Part shown: one piece after another, positions 23,860-34,738 of the stretch
Position numbering within the stretch: the first letter of the stretch is position 1
How the letters are laid out: each line of letters starts with the position of its first letter
Source: Takakia lepidozioides
Lineage: Eukaryota; Streptophyta; Takakiopsida; Takakiales; Takakiaceae
Assembly: GCA_030704615.1 (NCBI GenBank)
Contig: CM060733.1
Span: 57,290,001 to 57,354,000 of the forward strand
DNA: 64,000 nt
Direction: 5' to 3'
Made by a program: the position numbers and the translations under genes
The notes under the pieces: model-generated
What the model was told of the DNA's origin: nothing
The model's input: only the letters and a program-made list of their open reading frames with translations
Databases searched by the model: none

Positions 23860-25429
23860 ATCAACCCGTCATGAACATGTCCCTAACTGTCCCTAACCCC
23901 CTCTTCACAAGGTAACCGGGTAGAGAACCTGTTGCGGCTTATGGTTTGGAATACTAAGTTCCTAACATAGCCTACACCTGTACCTGCATCCACCGAAGCA
24001 CTCCTATGGTTGGCTTGGTCATCACCTCCAACCTCACTCACAAAGAGAAACATGATGGTCTGGCTGGTCATCAACCCCAGCCCACCATCGACAGCATGCT
24101 CTAGGACTGCCGGTGAATCAATCCGACCATCACCTATAACACAAGCGCCCACCAAACTAGCTGGCCACAGGTCCAAGCATGCAGGTATGGAGGGGATCCC
24201 AAACACAAAATCAAGATCGACAACTCCCCACACCAAAAACACTCCCCTGTGTTGCTCCTGCAAGGACACTCCCAGCCCAACCGGCCTGGACTCTTGGCCT
24301 CACCTACAAGGTCTTGGCCTAATGAGAGGGTGGAAACTACGAGGAAGAGAAGCCTAAAGCATGCCTAACCCCCAGCATGCTCTCATCCCAACACTGTTAC
24401 TCTGCTCTCCTCTCTCTCCTCACTTTCATGACCATGGGAATATCATGAAGATACTCCTCAACCGCCCTCCACGAGCTTCAAATTCGGCCTTCCAACCACA
24501 TGCCATCCTTAGGCAGTCCACCAGTGCCTCCACGAGTCAGCACAGGCCGTCCACAGGTCAACACGGGCCACCACATACCACACAGCCCCACAGCTCACTG
24601 GTCACACGCCGTCACAGTCCCACACACAACATTCACACACAGGACATTTCATTCACATTGGGGCAACAACAGAACACACACACAGCAGACACACACATTT
24701 TTCAACAGGACACAGGTTTCACACACATCTTTTACACACATCCACACACAGCCCTCACACACACATTCACAGCCTGTTCACAACATTCACAGCCTGTCAC
24801 ACACAGCCCGTCACAGCCCCAAACAGGCACAGCCCACAGCCCGTCACAGGGGCACACACCCTTTGTCACAGGCACACATCACACACACAGGCACAGCCCA
24901 CATCACACACAGCCCACAGCCCGTCACAGCCCCACATCACATCATGGCAGTTTAGCCATTTCTCCAAGGGGTTTAGCCACGCCAAGCTAGGGTTTGTGTC
25001 TCTTGGACTCTAGGCTTCTTTCCACCGAGCTATGGTGGCTGTGAGGAAATCAGCAAGGTATTCTTGCTCTTTCGGCTCCCACACACCACCATAGTAGCCC
25101 TAAGCCATGAGGTGGTTGCCACAAACCAAGCCTTCTTTCTCACTTAGCCTCCCCAAACACGCCACTAAACTCAATGGCAAACAACCAAGCCCTGCTGGTT
25201 CCCAGCCCTTGTGAGCACTCATTCAAGCACTCTCTTGGCCATAGCATCTGTCTTAGAGCCTATTCCAGCCCCTACACCTGCTGCTTCAAGAGTTGCGCTC
25301 CCTTCAAGCTTGAAGTTGAAACCCCAACTCACATAGGCCCTACAAGTGCTTTTCTTTCACTCCAAGTGGAAACCAGCCCTAGACCTTCCGTTCTAGCTCT
25401 CTAAAGCTTGAAAACAAGAGCCTCAATGG

Positions 25430-25780
25430 GCTGAAGGCATGCTCCACACATGCCCCACTCTCACCATAGAGAATCAGCTCCTTTGCTTCATTTCTTGCAC
25501 CCACAAACCTGAAATACAAGCTTCAGCAGGCTGAAAGCATGCTCACATGCCCTACAGGGAAACCAGCCCCTTCCTTCCTTTCTTGCACTCCCACACCTGA
25601 AAGTGCAAGCCTTCACCAGGCTGATAGCATGCTCCACACATGCATTGCCCTCACATAAGGGAAGTCAGCCCTTCCCTCTTCCTTGCTTGCCCTCCAAGCT
25701 TGAAGATGGAAGCTTCAATGAGCTGAATACATGCTCCACACATGCAACCTCTTCACACAAGAGATATCAGCCCCCTATCT
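25430..25780. repeat. Imperfect tandem repeat in the leader of element Y
   Basis: Three to four units of roughly 95-110 bases share AGCATGCTCCACACATGC, then a CAGCC(C)TTCC segment, then a CTTGAA.TACAAGCTTCA-like segment. Copies are diverged and differ in length. Confidence 0.6.
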
Positions 25781-26417
25781 TGGCTCCTTGGCTCCTTGAT
25801 GCTCTCTAAGACAAGACTAAGCACTCCACAGCCTTTGCCAAGCTCCTGAAACCCTAAGGCTTACATTTCCAGCCACAAGACACTTCTCTTGTGGTGCAAG
25901 AGCTCTTCTTCCAAGCTCTGAAACCCTAGGTGCACATTCCATGGCCTTGCCGCACCTCTTAGCTCCTGTTCCAGCCCTGCTCTTGCCATGACAAGAGCCC
26001 TCTCAATGCTGAAGCTCGAGATTGAAACCCAATCTCACCATACTCCACAAAGTGCACTGATTTGCCCCAAGCCAAATCAGCCCTTTCGCTTGGTCTTGCA
26101 ATCCTTCACACAATGAAGCTCGCATTCCCAAGTCCAGTTCTCAGCTTTGCCACCAAAGCCACTATAACCTGCTCTTGACTGGTCCTCTTCCCAATCGTGC
26201 TTGCTCATGCATGTACACAATCTGAAACCATCAAGGTGCTCTGGAATTACCTGCAGCATGGTGCTTTCATCTCTGAAGCTGAAGATCGAATGCCAAGGTC
26301 TACCACCTCGTAACCCACATCGCCTCCGCTTCTAACAACCAAGAGCTCCACGGTGCTCCTTGCATAACAACTTGGTTTCTCTCATTCTCAAGCAAAAACC
26401 ACAAGTGCTACAACTAA

Positions 26418-26444
26418 CTCGTATCTGGCACTCACAGATACGAG
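26418..26444. repeat. Perfect 10-bp hairpin beside the probable primer-binding site
   Basis: CTCGTATCTG (26418-26427) and CAGATACGAG (26435-26444) pair perfectly around the 7-nt loop GCACTCA. It directly adjoins the 16-base segment next to the 5' repeat of element Y and could structure the RNA around the priming site. Confidence 0.6.
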
Positions 26445-26459
26445 CTCATCTTTCTCGAG
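26444..26459 (-). promoter_or_regulatory. Probable self-complementary primer-binding site of element Y
   Basis: The sense sequence immediately after the 5' repeat is CTCGAGAAAGATGAGC. It does not start with TGG, as tRNA-primed sites usually do. It is an exact 16-base reverse complement of the sense segment at 26640-26625 inside repeat B (also 15961-15946 in the left copy). In Tf1-type elements the transcript folds back on such a site to prime reverse transcription. That mechanism is inferred here. Confidence 0.55.
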
Positions 26460-26786
26460 TGATAAAGAAGAAGAATACAAGCACAAGCTCATGCGAGCTC
26501 ACAAAGCTGAAGCATAAACTCATGCATATATAACCTCATCACTCAAATACAAGTCAAGCCAAGTGCACCCCACGCCATGGGAAATCCACACTACGGCGCC
26601 ATAGCTAGGCGCGGTGAGGCTCAACTCGAGAAAGATGAGCCTCCCGCGCTTGCCGTGAAGATAACCACTCCAGGGCCTAAATCTGCCTTGACCCCTGGAT
26701 TGACACTTGGGCCAATCCCAAATGTCAATATGTAAAAGCTAGCTATTTCCTAGCTAGTTTCACACTAGTGGTAAAATAACTTGACA
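26460..26786 (-). repeat. Segment B, right copy (5' terminal repeat of element Y)
   Basis: 327 bases with ends TGTC...ATCA in the sense strand, nearly identical to 15781-16107 and abutting the target duplication CGGC at 26787-26790. No segment A follows on either side. Confidence 0.88.
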
Positions 26787-26790
26787 CGGC

Positions 26791-27482
26791 CTATAGGATG
26801 TCGTTTCCTCCCAAAAGTCCAAAGTAAAGCCTATGGGGTACAACACAGCCCCACCAACAAGCACATCATAGGACATCGCGTCCGTAATAATGGCTTTAGC
26901 TCTCATGACTGAGCCGTCCGTAGGATGATCCGGCTGCAATCGAATGAAGAGCTCATGGCGTGTAATCCCTCTTGCCTTCTCTGAACCACCCAAAGATGTT
27001 CAAATTTGGAAAGGGCAAGACTCCAAATTCGTCTTTGTGAGGCCCAAGCCTGCAATTGTTGCTCTCCCCAACATCAATGGCTGTGCTCCCGAGTCCAACA
27101 AGACCCGCAGTGGCCTATACCTCCTCTCGGTTGGGCCACCCAATTGAAACACTCCATCCTGATTGTCCACCAGGACTACCCCAGGAGTCACCATGCTGCG
27201 CTCAATGGCTGGCCTAGCTGGTAACTCCTGCAACCTTGCAGCTGCCGCTTGCCATGGCGTAGCTGTGGTTGACTTCACCCTTGAATCCAAAGCATCCATA
27301 GACTGCACATTATTTACTATCTCCGCAAATAGTGCCGATGCATCACCACTCTCACAGAGTCTAGCTGCTAGTCTGAACACACTAGCTAGCCGAATCCCCG
27401 GCATTGCAATGGTCATTGCAGAAAATAATGGAGCTTGGCAAACCGTCGTACGTAGCCGCCCCCAACAATGTACTAGCTGCAC
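26791..27482 (-). CDS. Retropepsin-like protease and linker of element X
   Basis: Frame 27000-27482 has LRVLLDSGAQPLMLGRAT (DSGA active site). Frame 26760-26993 continues with TRHELFIRLQPDHP, YDVLVGGAVLYPIGF and SYRP, where element Y interrupts it. The C-terminal continuation resumes at 15602 reading leftward. One frame change separates the two parts near 26995. Confidence 0.8.
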
Positions 27483-29310
27483 CTTGTTTTACAGCACCAC
27501 CCACTGGCATTTCCCGAGCTACACCAACTCTCCCCAATGGTATTCGTGGATTTACCTCTGACACACTTGGGCGAGCGGGTGCCATTGATGGCGTAGGTGG
27601 CACTGTCTCAGCCAATGTAAAGGACTGTGGAAGCCTTGTCTGACGACTCGCTTCCCCCCTTTGTGGATCAAAATCCACATCCACTCCTCTTGGCTCAGGA
27701 GCACGCATTGCTGCTCGAGTAACAACAGCAGCAGAGTCCAATACATGCAATGGCCCTGCAAGTGTGGCTCTACACATGAAGCCCATACCAATCTGGTCTT
27801 CCCTAGGCATAGGAGGTTGTGCAGGTGGGGCTTGAACCTCAAGCCTTGGAGCTGGCGCAACATGAGTAGTGGCCATGGCAGTAAGACGTTGCTCTAGCTG
27901 GGGAAGTCTATCCACCATGCCTTGGTCATGACCTTGACCTTGATTCTGTGCTCCTTGGTTTTGGTTACGACCTCCACCCCGACCTCTGCCTCCTCTACCT
28001 CTCGGGACTACATTGCCTCGTCCTCGGCCACCATTGTTCCATTGGAACTGGCCTGGCCGTAGCTCAGGATGCAAGTCATAACAATGGGCCTCTTCATGCC
28101 CATACTTGCCACAATGCCCACACTGTAGTTGTGTAGGCTGTGCCTGTGCCGACCCTTTGCCTCTCTCTGGGCAATCTCTCTTAACATGGGGTCCTCCACA
28201 ATCCCAACATGTCACACCCGACTGTTGTTGGCCTGAGAATGAAGGAAGTGACCTCTGCAATTGAGATCCTCTCTGTCCTTCCCTGGGCTTCGCCTGAGCC
28301 TCCTTGTTACCTTGAGCACGTTGGGGTAGTGGTTGTTGTTGGCTAGGAGCCCTGCTTCGTTGTGTCTCCTTACCAAAACCCACCATGACCACTCGCTTCT
28401 CCACCATATTGAGCTCTATTCGCTCTGCCAGCAAAAACGTGTTTGCTAAGGTGGGTTGGTCCACTTGTAGAAGAGTTGCATCCCGCACCCTTCTCCTCAG
28501 CTCTTTGTCCAATATCCCATACCAAAATTGGACTGCTTTGAGCTTCCGTAACTTCTTGGGTTACATTTATCAATCGCCTCATGCGCGTGTAAGCCTCCCT
28601 CAAACTCTCAGTAACTTGCGCTGGAACTCTTGCAAGCTCCGCAATTTCTCTGTCCTTATCCCCTGGTAGTTTCTCCTCAACTCATCGAAGAACTCCAGAA
28701 CTGGGTTAAAGCCAGGCACGGGTGTTGGTGCTGCAGCAGGAGCTTGAGTGGATTTCCCAGCTCCATCTTTATTTGTCCCACTACTAGTATTTGTAGTTGG
28801 GGATGTTGGTGTAGCTGCTAGTGTCGCCGCTGCCCTTGTACATCTAGTGATGGAGATATAGTCAGGTGACCAATATTGTCGTCACTCCTCCATCTCCACC
28901 TCATTTCCCCGCCTAAACTCATGGTAGTCATCCATAGGCGGCCCCTCAAGGTGCTGAAATAGCCCCTTCAATGCCATAAAAGGCGTAAACAGTTGTGGAT
29001 TGCACATCTGCTGCAAATCACACCAACTATCAAACTCCTGTATGAAATCATCAAGCTCGATGGTGCCCACAGCTCCCGAGTACCTACGTGGCCCCTTGGT
29101 AGCTCAATACATTTCCTCCGTCGTATCCCACAACAATGGCACGGAAATGGCTTGCACCCTCGGCGAGAATCCTCCTAACTCTGAATCTGAACCTTCATCA
29201 GAAGACACTGAAGGTGAAGGTGGCCTAAACCGCACACCTTGTCTTGTAAACCCACTAGTATTGCTGGTGCTCGTACTGGCACTCTCCTCAGCAACTGGTG
29301 GCACCTCCGT
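27382..29310 (-). pseudogene. Gag of element X
   Basis: The long clean frame 27382-28512 has LDKELRRRVRDATLLQ followed by two zinc knuckles, CWDCGGPHVKRDC (CX2CX3HX4C) and CGHCGKYGHEEAHC (CX2CX4HX4C), then a glycine/arginine-rich stretch (GGRGRGG). Upstream frames (28370-28603, 28882-29070, 29104-29304) carry the capsid-like part, with ELDDFIQEFDSWCDLQQ and MRRLINVTQEVTEAQ, and an acidic N-terminus (SSDEGSDSE). The ATG that starts gag in element Y has no equivalent here, so translation start appears lost. Confidence 0.78.
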
Positions 29311-30540
29311 GATGAAAACTCACACTCAAACCGGCTGTTAACTTGTCTCTAATCCCCACTTTCTACAAGGTAACCGAGTAGAGAACTTGTTGCGGCTATT
29401 GGTTCAAGCAGGAATAATAGGTTTCTAACGTAGACCTGTACCTGCACCTACATCCACCGCAAGCATTCATATGGTCTGCTGGTCATCAACCCAGCCTCAC
29501 CATAAGAGAACAATGATGGTCTGACTGGTCATCACCCCAACCTCACCACCGACAACATGCTCTAGGATTGACCGGTGATCAAATCCGGACCAACCTCCTA
29601 TGAAAACAAGCGCCCACACAAAACTGACATGGCGCACAGTCAAGCATGCAGGTGTGGAAGGGATCCAAACACAAGGAAATCAAAACAGTAACTCCCCCAC
29701 ACCAAAAACACTCCACAGTGTCGCTCCTGCAAGACACCCCAACCCAAACCCGGACTGACTCTTGCCTCCACCTACGGAGAGGTTTTGGCCTACAGAGAGG
29801 GTGGAAGACTACAAGGAAGAGAGACTAAAGCAATTCCTATCACAACATGCTCTCATCCCACTACCCTATCTCTACACTCTCTTGCTTAAGCAATAGACAA
29901 GACCTTTCAAGGATCTCTCAAATAACTCTCTATGAGCCCTCAAGATGTCTCTCAAACAATCTCACTAAGACTCCCAAAGCTTGGACAATGGTACTCCAAC
30001 CAGTACACCAAGGCCCCGAGAGCCTGCCAAATCTTGGCCCTCAAGGACCCCAAATAGTCCTTCAACAAGTCGCCAAAGATTCCTCAAGCTCGCCAAATAT
30101 CGGCCTCCAAGGACCCCAAACAGCCCTCCAAACAGCCTTCCAAAGGTTCCAAAAACTTGCCAAATATTGGCCTTCAAAGACCCCAAATGGTCCTCCACAT
30201 AGCCTTCCAAAGGCTCCAAAAACTTGCCAAAACTTGGCCTTCAAAGACCCCAAATGGTCCTCCACATAGCCTTCCAAAGGCTCCAAAAACTTGCCAAAAC
30301 TTGGCCTTCAAAGACCCCAAATGGTCCTCCACATAGCCTTCCAAGGCTCCAAAAACTTGTCAAAACTTGGCCTTTAAGGACCGCAAACAGGCCTCCAAAT
30401 AGTCATCCAAATACCTCTTCAAGAGCTCTTCAAAGTGCCTTACAAAAGCTCCTCAGAGTGTCTTCCAAAAGCTCCCCAAAGGACCCCAAAGATCCCCCAA
30501 ACAATCCTCCAAAAGGCCCTTGAAATCCTCCAAAAGCCCT
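29311..30540 (-). other. Leader region of element X with tandem repeats
   Basis: No coding region recognised. The part next to gag resembles the Y leader only near 29340-29800 (GGTAACCG.GTAGAGAAC.TGTTGCGGCT). The rest is dominated by the 67-bp tandem repeat described separately. No terminal repeat matching 10147-10559 is visible before 30540. Confidence 0.55.
29990..30400. repeat. About 67-bp tandem repeat in the leader of element X
   Basis: Five to six units of the type CTTCCAAAGGCTCCAAAAAC / TTGCCAAAACTTGGCCTTCA / AAGACCCCAAATGGTCCTCC / ACATAGC. The three rightmost units are almost identical, and those at the left are diverged. They give repetitive open frames on both strands, which I do not regard as genes. 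Confidence 0.8.
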
Positions 30541-30544
30541 ATAT

Positions 30545-32715
30545 TGTCTTTATATGTCACTATGTTCCCACACCTTGGTGACCGTTCCCAGACTACAGTG
30601 ACGGTCCAACCCACACACCTGCTAGATATGATTTGATCTGAAAGTACCTTATCTTAGTCAATTTTTCCATCACCTAAAAACTTCCTAAAACTAGCTTATT
30701 GTTAGGTACCCAGAACAAGACTGGACTTGTGAACTAGTTCTGAACTAAGCAGCGGCATCTGCTAGAGTTTCGGCAAGTTTGGGATCACATTTCAGATAAA
30801 TATCCGGCAATGCATGTGGGTCGCACCCATCCTCCCCTTATTCAGGAACATAAACTATGTGAAGTGGACCAGTCGACAGTTATGTGTAGCTCCTTGTCTC
30901 CCGAGCCTATCTTCTTTTTCAGAATTATGAGACTATGATGACTAACGGATCCTATGGTCATCTATGTTAAACGTGAAAGCAAGAACGACAAGAAAGAAAC
31001 TCGATAACATAAGAAGAAGAAACGTGAAAGCAAGAAAGACGAGAGAAAAACTCGATAACATAAGAAGAAAGAACGTGAAAGCAAGAAAATGTTCCAACCA
31101 TTTTAAAAGGTTTTTAACCCTTAAAGGACAAGCTAAGTGTTAGCACTTTTGGGTCAAACCAATTACTGACGACATGAACCCTCTCACAAAGTCTTGGCAG
31201 ATTTCACCGTTTTAATTGGGAGATCGTAACAAAAAGCAATGATACAATATGGAACCCAACAGAAAATTGCATCACCAAATTTGGTTTGACCAAGGAAAAT
31301 CTGTAAGTTGCAAATTTTTCTTGGACGAATGGCCTCCACATTCAGAATTAGGGGCACATAGCAGGTATTCTCTCAAAATTTTAGAGTGAAAGATCAAAAT
31401 TTGGGTGGTGCTGCTTTATATGTGAATTTAGGGGGGTAAATTACTCAAGTTTTCTCTACTAAGATGAACGCCCCTAAAATGTCCCACTTCGATCTTACTT
31501 GGAATACAATTTTCCTGCCTTGAGTCTATGCTTTGCGAACATCTAAACTACACCAAAAAAAAAAAGAAAAGAAAAGAAGCAAAATTCCAGGTTGGATGAA
31601 TAGTTTGTGAGTTTCCTAACCATTGGCAAATTAAGCACGTGGCAAGCGCCCGGACTGCCACGTGGGCGGTCACTTGTAGGTTCACCTTCTGCGCCACCAA
31701 AATCCTAGACGACATGACACTTCAAAAATTCTAACGTGCAGGGGTTTAAGTTTTTTTATGCGCCGTTTGTTGGAGCGTTTAGAGGAGAAGGGGGCCCATT
31801 TTTCATTCAGATGTCACCTCCATCCGAGTTCATCCACGAAAGGTACGACCTGGATGAAAACGACGCGACCCATTTCAGGTCACGTCGTCGTTTAGGGGTT
31901 AAGTTAAATTGTCGTGTGTTTTTATGGAACTATCATGTCGGCTTGGGCAAAAAAGTATGACTTCTAACAGACTATATGGTCGTCTATGCTAAACCAGGTC
32001 CAACCTAAACGGTCGTCACTAGGATAAATAATGATTCGTCATATGTAGTGAGTTTTTAGTAAATTTCAAATTGGAAAAACATGAAGTTTGAATCTTGTAA
32101 AGGATTCGTGTTTCATGTTTCAAATTGGAATCCAAATGTTGAAAAAACAACTTAGAGCAAACAGTTTGAAATTTTGTCAATATTTCAATTATATATGAGA
32201 ATATGATTGCAACAAGAAAAACAATAGAAGAACTTACTAATGCATGCATTACTTGCTTTTGTCGGGATCCACTCCTTCCTTGTAATTCAATGTCACCCTG
32301 ATTCGAGTTATACTCCCTTCAGTTCCATGTCATTCTCTTGAGGGAGTGGGAAGCAGGAAACCGCTATCCAAGATCGAACGTGTGCATTAATTTTTTTATA
32401 TTATTCCTAGTGTTTAAAAAAATTAAAAAAAAAAAAAAAAAAAAAGGGGGACGGAGGCCTTACTCTCTTTTTTGATTCATTTTAAAATAGATTACCTCAA
32501 AATAGATTACCTCCTATGACTTGTTCTCCTCTTGAAAATCATCATATTAAAAATTCCTGGAAAAAATAACCTGATAAGGCCCACAAGGGATACATCAGAT
32601 CAATGGGGTAACTATTCCTAGTGTGAATATGTATTATGATTTAATATCAATACTCATTATTATAAAGGGATGGTAAGTTAATAGGAGGCCCCAGATCTTG
32701 AGATTGTAGCATGGT
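30545..32715. other. AT-rich repeat region, no gene recognised
   Basis: No gene supported. Two related segments, near 30937-30975 and 31958-32000 (ATGGTC.TCTATG.TAAAC core), are direct repeats and may be ends of a decayed element. The part around 31325-31440 resembles 33480-33600 (CCTCCACATTC.GAAT ... GGGGCAC). An A-rich tract is at 31553-31580 and an A run of over 20 at about 32424-32446. Confidence 0.45.
30969..31090. repeat. About 51-bp tandem repeat
   Basis: AACGTGAAAGCAAGAA followed by a GACAAG/GACGAG segment and CTCGATAACATAAGAAGAA is repeated twice and begins a third time. Confidence 0.75.
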
Positions 32716-34738
32716 CAGTGTGTTTTTCCTGGCCAGATTTCGACCTGGAAAATGGGTCACCTATTTAACTCACAAAGGAATTATGGGAGTAAAACTCCAA
32801 AAATTTGCCAGAAAGCGCCAATGGTTAATTAACAGAGGCCAAAATTTTCCTACGTGGATCTGTTAGAATGTGACACCTGTTATATATCCACTTTTCTAAC
32901 CCTGCCACCATGGGGCACTGGGTAGAATTTACATTGGCCCTTGTGGCAATTTTGGAAAAGTGAAATACAAAACACTGAGCATGAAGATGATCATGAAGAA
33001 TGAGGCGATGAACAAGTTGCATCCTTGGGGGTCAAGAAACACCATAATTTATGCTTCCTTAGGAAGGTGTCATACCTTTTTTTTTTATCAACAAGAAGAA
33101 TTCATAGCCAAGTTGTGTTGACGACGAACTATTCTTTCATTTTGGGATCATGAGGACAATTCCATTAATAATCTATGATCATTGTAAAGTTTTTCAATTT
33201 CATGTTAACCCTTAAACGACCAGCAGTTTTTCGGTGGGCCATCCCAAAAAAACGGATATACCTTCACGGATGAGGGCATATCTCCCTGGCCCCAAACATC
33301 CAGGAAAATGAACCTTACAACTTTCATCCTACCTACTGCATCTTCCTACCCGCAACATTGCAGAGTGTTTGACCGTTGCAATTGCTATATTATAACAATT
33401 TTGTATTGTTGTTTTTTCAAATCCATCATATTTCACCTTGCATTTTCTCCTTTGAACCAAGGATTTGCCCAATGTTTTTTATTTTTCCGGGTGGAATGCC
33501 CTCCACATTCTGAATGCGGGGCACCTAAAGGACACTCACACAAAATTTCACATCCAGATTCCAAGTTTGGGAGGGGGTCGGTTTTATGCGAAAATCGGCG
33601 CACCTTCCACTCCAAACCCATCCCCATGTCGAAGCAACCTCAACGCCTGCAGCACAGCAATCAGAGCCCCTGGACCATCGATGACGCGCCAACGACACCA
33701 GCGCCAACAGCCTGCCCAACCCCCCCACACAGCAAAAACCTGCGCACACCCCACTCCCTTGACTGCCCGCCCTCACACCATTGAGCACGCCCAACCTGCC
33801 ACCATATAAACAGGCACAGTCAGCACTGAGCACTCACACTCGCCCGCCACAGATCAACACAACACAAGAACAGCAAGACAAGTAGCGAATTGACCGCTGA
33901 TGCGGTGAGCCTCCCGCCAGCAATCACCCAGGCACATGAACTTGGACTGCATGTGCTCTCAAGCATTCTCATTGGTCCACCTTTGACGTGGTGTGAGATG
34001 GAGTGTGCTTGCATGCCAGGTTGGACGACGGTAAGGGCATCTTGCAAATTCTATAAACAATCATATATATATATATTTTTCTCATCCTATCACAGGTTCC
34101 CAATAAAATGAGAAACATTGTCATCCATGGCAGCACAATACCTTGGGGACCATCTTACTAAATTCACTGAATGGCTAAACTGCTGATTTTATCTATTAGT
34201 ATTTTTTCAATACATGCTTCCAAAATAATATTATGTAGAGTAAGAACTAGGAACAGGGCCTATCAGTTTATTGAATTTTGATTTTTTTATGATTATTTTA
34301 TTTTTCACCAAAAGGGGAAGGCAGGCCTTGAATAGGTTTATTGAGAGGATACGGAGAATTTCGAAGCCCTTTTCGCCCCACCAGAAAAACGAAAAAAAAA
34401 AAAGTAAAAAGGAGAAAAAATGGTGTCTGATCCTCATTCGTTGCTATCTACCAGTGTTTTTTTTTTCACTTTTCCAAAATCGCTGGCAGGGCGACATGGA
34501 GATTCTAACCAACGCCCATGTGGCGAGAATAACGAGGTGACAGAGCTGGAAAAGAGGCTATATTACAGGTGTCATATTTTTGACAGATCCACGTAGGACA
34601 AATCTGGCTCCTGGTATTTATCCTTTGGCGCTTTCTGGCGATTTTCTTGATTTTTAATCCCAAAATTCCTTAGTAAAAGTCGCTGACGCATTTTCCAGGT
34701 CGAAATCTGGCGATTATTCGCCAGATAAAAAAACACTG
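32716..34738. mobile_element. Non-autonomous element with about 178-bp terminal inverted repeats
   Basis: 32716-32893 and 34560-34738 are inverted repeats of each other, with strong shared blocks: CAGATTTCGACCTGGAAAAT, GCCAGAAAGCGCCAA, CCTACGTGGATCTGT and TGACACCTGT. Outer ends are CAGTGTGTTTTT and CAGTGTTTTTTT. The interior (1.67 kb) has no transposase; it contains poly-T runs and a promoter-like ATATAAACAGGC near 33805. Long inverted repeats fit Mutator-like or some hAT elements, but I see no clear target duplication. The arms differ at many positions, so the copy is old. Confidence 0.7.

Larger units (their letters stand above)
23860..26459 (-). other. Leader region of element Y between 5' repeat and gag
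   Basis: About 2.6 kb with no coding region recognised. Bases 24500-24950 are a CA-rich low-complexity stretch (CACACA/CACAGCC units) that creates long but meaningless open frames. Bases 25430-25780 hold imperfect tandem copies of about 95-110 bases around GCATGCTCCACACATGC. The sense strand begins with the probable primer-binding site (26444-26459) and a hairpin. Confidence 0.6.
15604..26786 (-). mobile_element. Element Y: younger Ty3/gypsy-type retrotransposon with DNA methyltransferase and PHD finger
   Basis: This 11.2-kb element is inserted in element X. It is flanked by CGGC at 15600-15603 and 26787-26790, and its ends are TGTC...GACA. The uninterrupted equivalent of the target site is seen within Y's own protease/linker region near 21340, confirming the empty-site sequence. 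Sense order: 5' repeat, leader of about 2.6 kb, gag with zinc knuckles, protease, methyltransferase, RT, RNase H, integrase, PHD finger, 3' repeats. The two 327-base repeats differ at only about 2-3 positions, so insertion was recent. Even so, several frame changes interrupt gag and pol, some at homopolymers such as the C6 run near 20710. Reverse transcription errors, decay or assembly errors could explain them. Confidence 0.9.
10147..30540 (-). mobile_element. Element X: older Ty3/gypsy-type retrotransposon with DNA methyltransferase, split by element Y
   Basis: The element reads on the minus strand. Its 5' half (leader, gag, protease) is at 26787-about 30540 and its 3' half (methyltransferase, RT, RNase H, integrase, PHD finger, terminal repeat) at 10147-15603. 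The halves join in frame at the CGGC duplicated by the younger insertion, since protein similarity to element Y continues across the junction (SYRP then WQSGDGRRA). The gene order equals that of Y and the sequences are clearly related but diverged. The gag frame 27382-28512 is long and clean, while RT and integrase are broken. A 3' terminal repeat is present (10147-10559), but I find no matching copy at the right end, so the 5' end near 30540 is lost or degraded and that boundary is approximate. Confidence 0.85.

Noticed and set aside
24361-24990. 209-residue open frame on the plus strand
   Set aside because: It is made of CA-rich low-complexity DNA (His/Thr/Ser/Gln runs) inside the leader of element Y, antisense to the element.
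15781-26786. Simple LTR element bounded by the two B repeats
   Set aside because: Flanks of B-B do not match, whereas including outer segment A gives a precise CGGC duplication and restores the frame of X.
29965-30286. Repeated minus-strand open frames (MEPLEGYVEDHLG units) as a repeat protein
   Set aside because: They arise from the 67-bp tandem repeat, occur on both strands and end abruptly.
30541-30544. ATAT at the right end of X matching ATAT at 10143-10146 as target duplication
   Set aside because: The adjoining right terminus (AAAAGCCCT) is not an element end and no 5' repeat is present; a 4-base AT match is expected by chance.
33308-33784. 158-residue frame within the inverted-repeat element as a transposase
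   Set aside because: No DDE, zinc-finger or dimerisation motif; the second half is Pro/Thr/His-rich low-complexity sequence.
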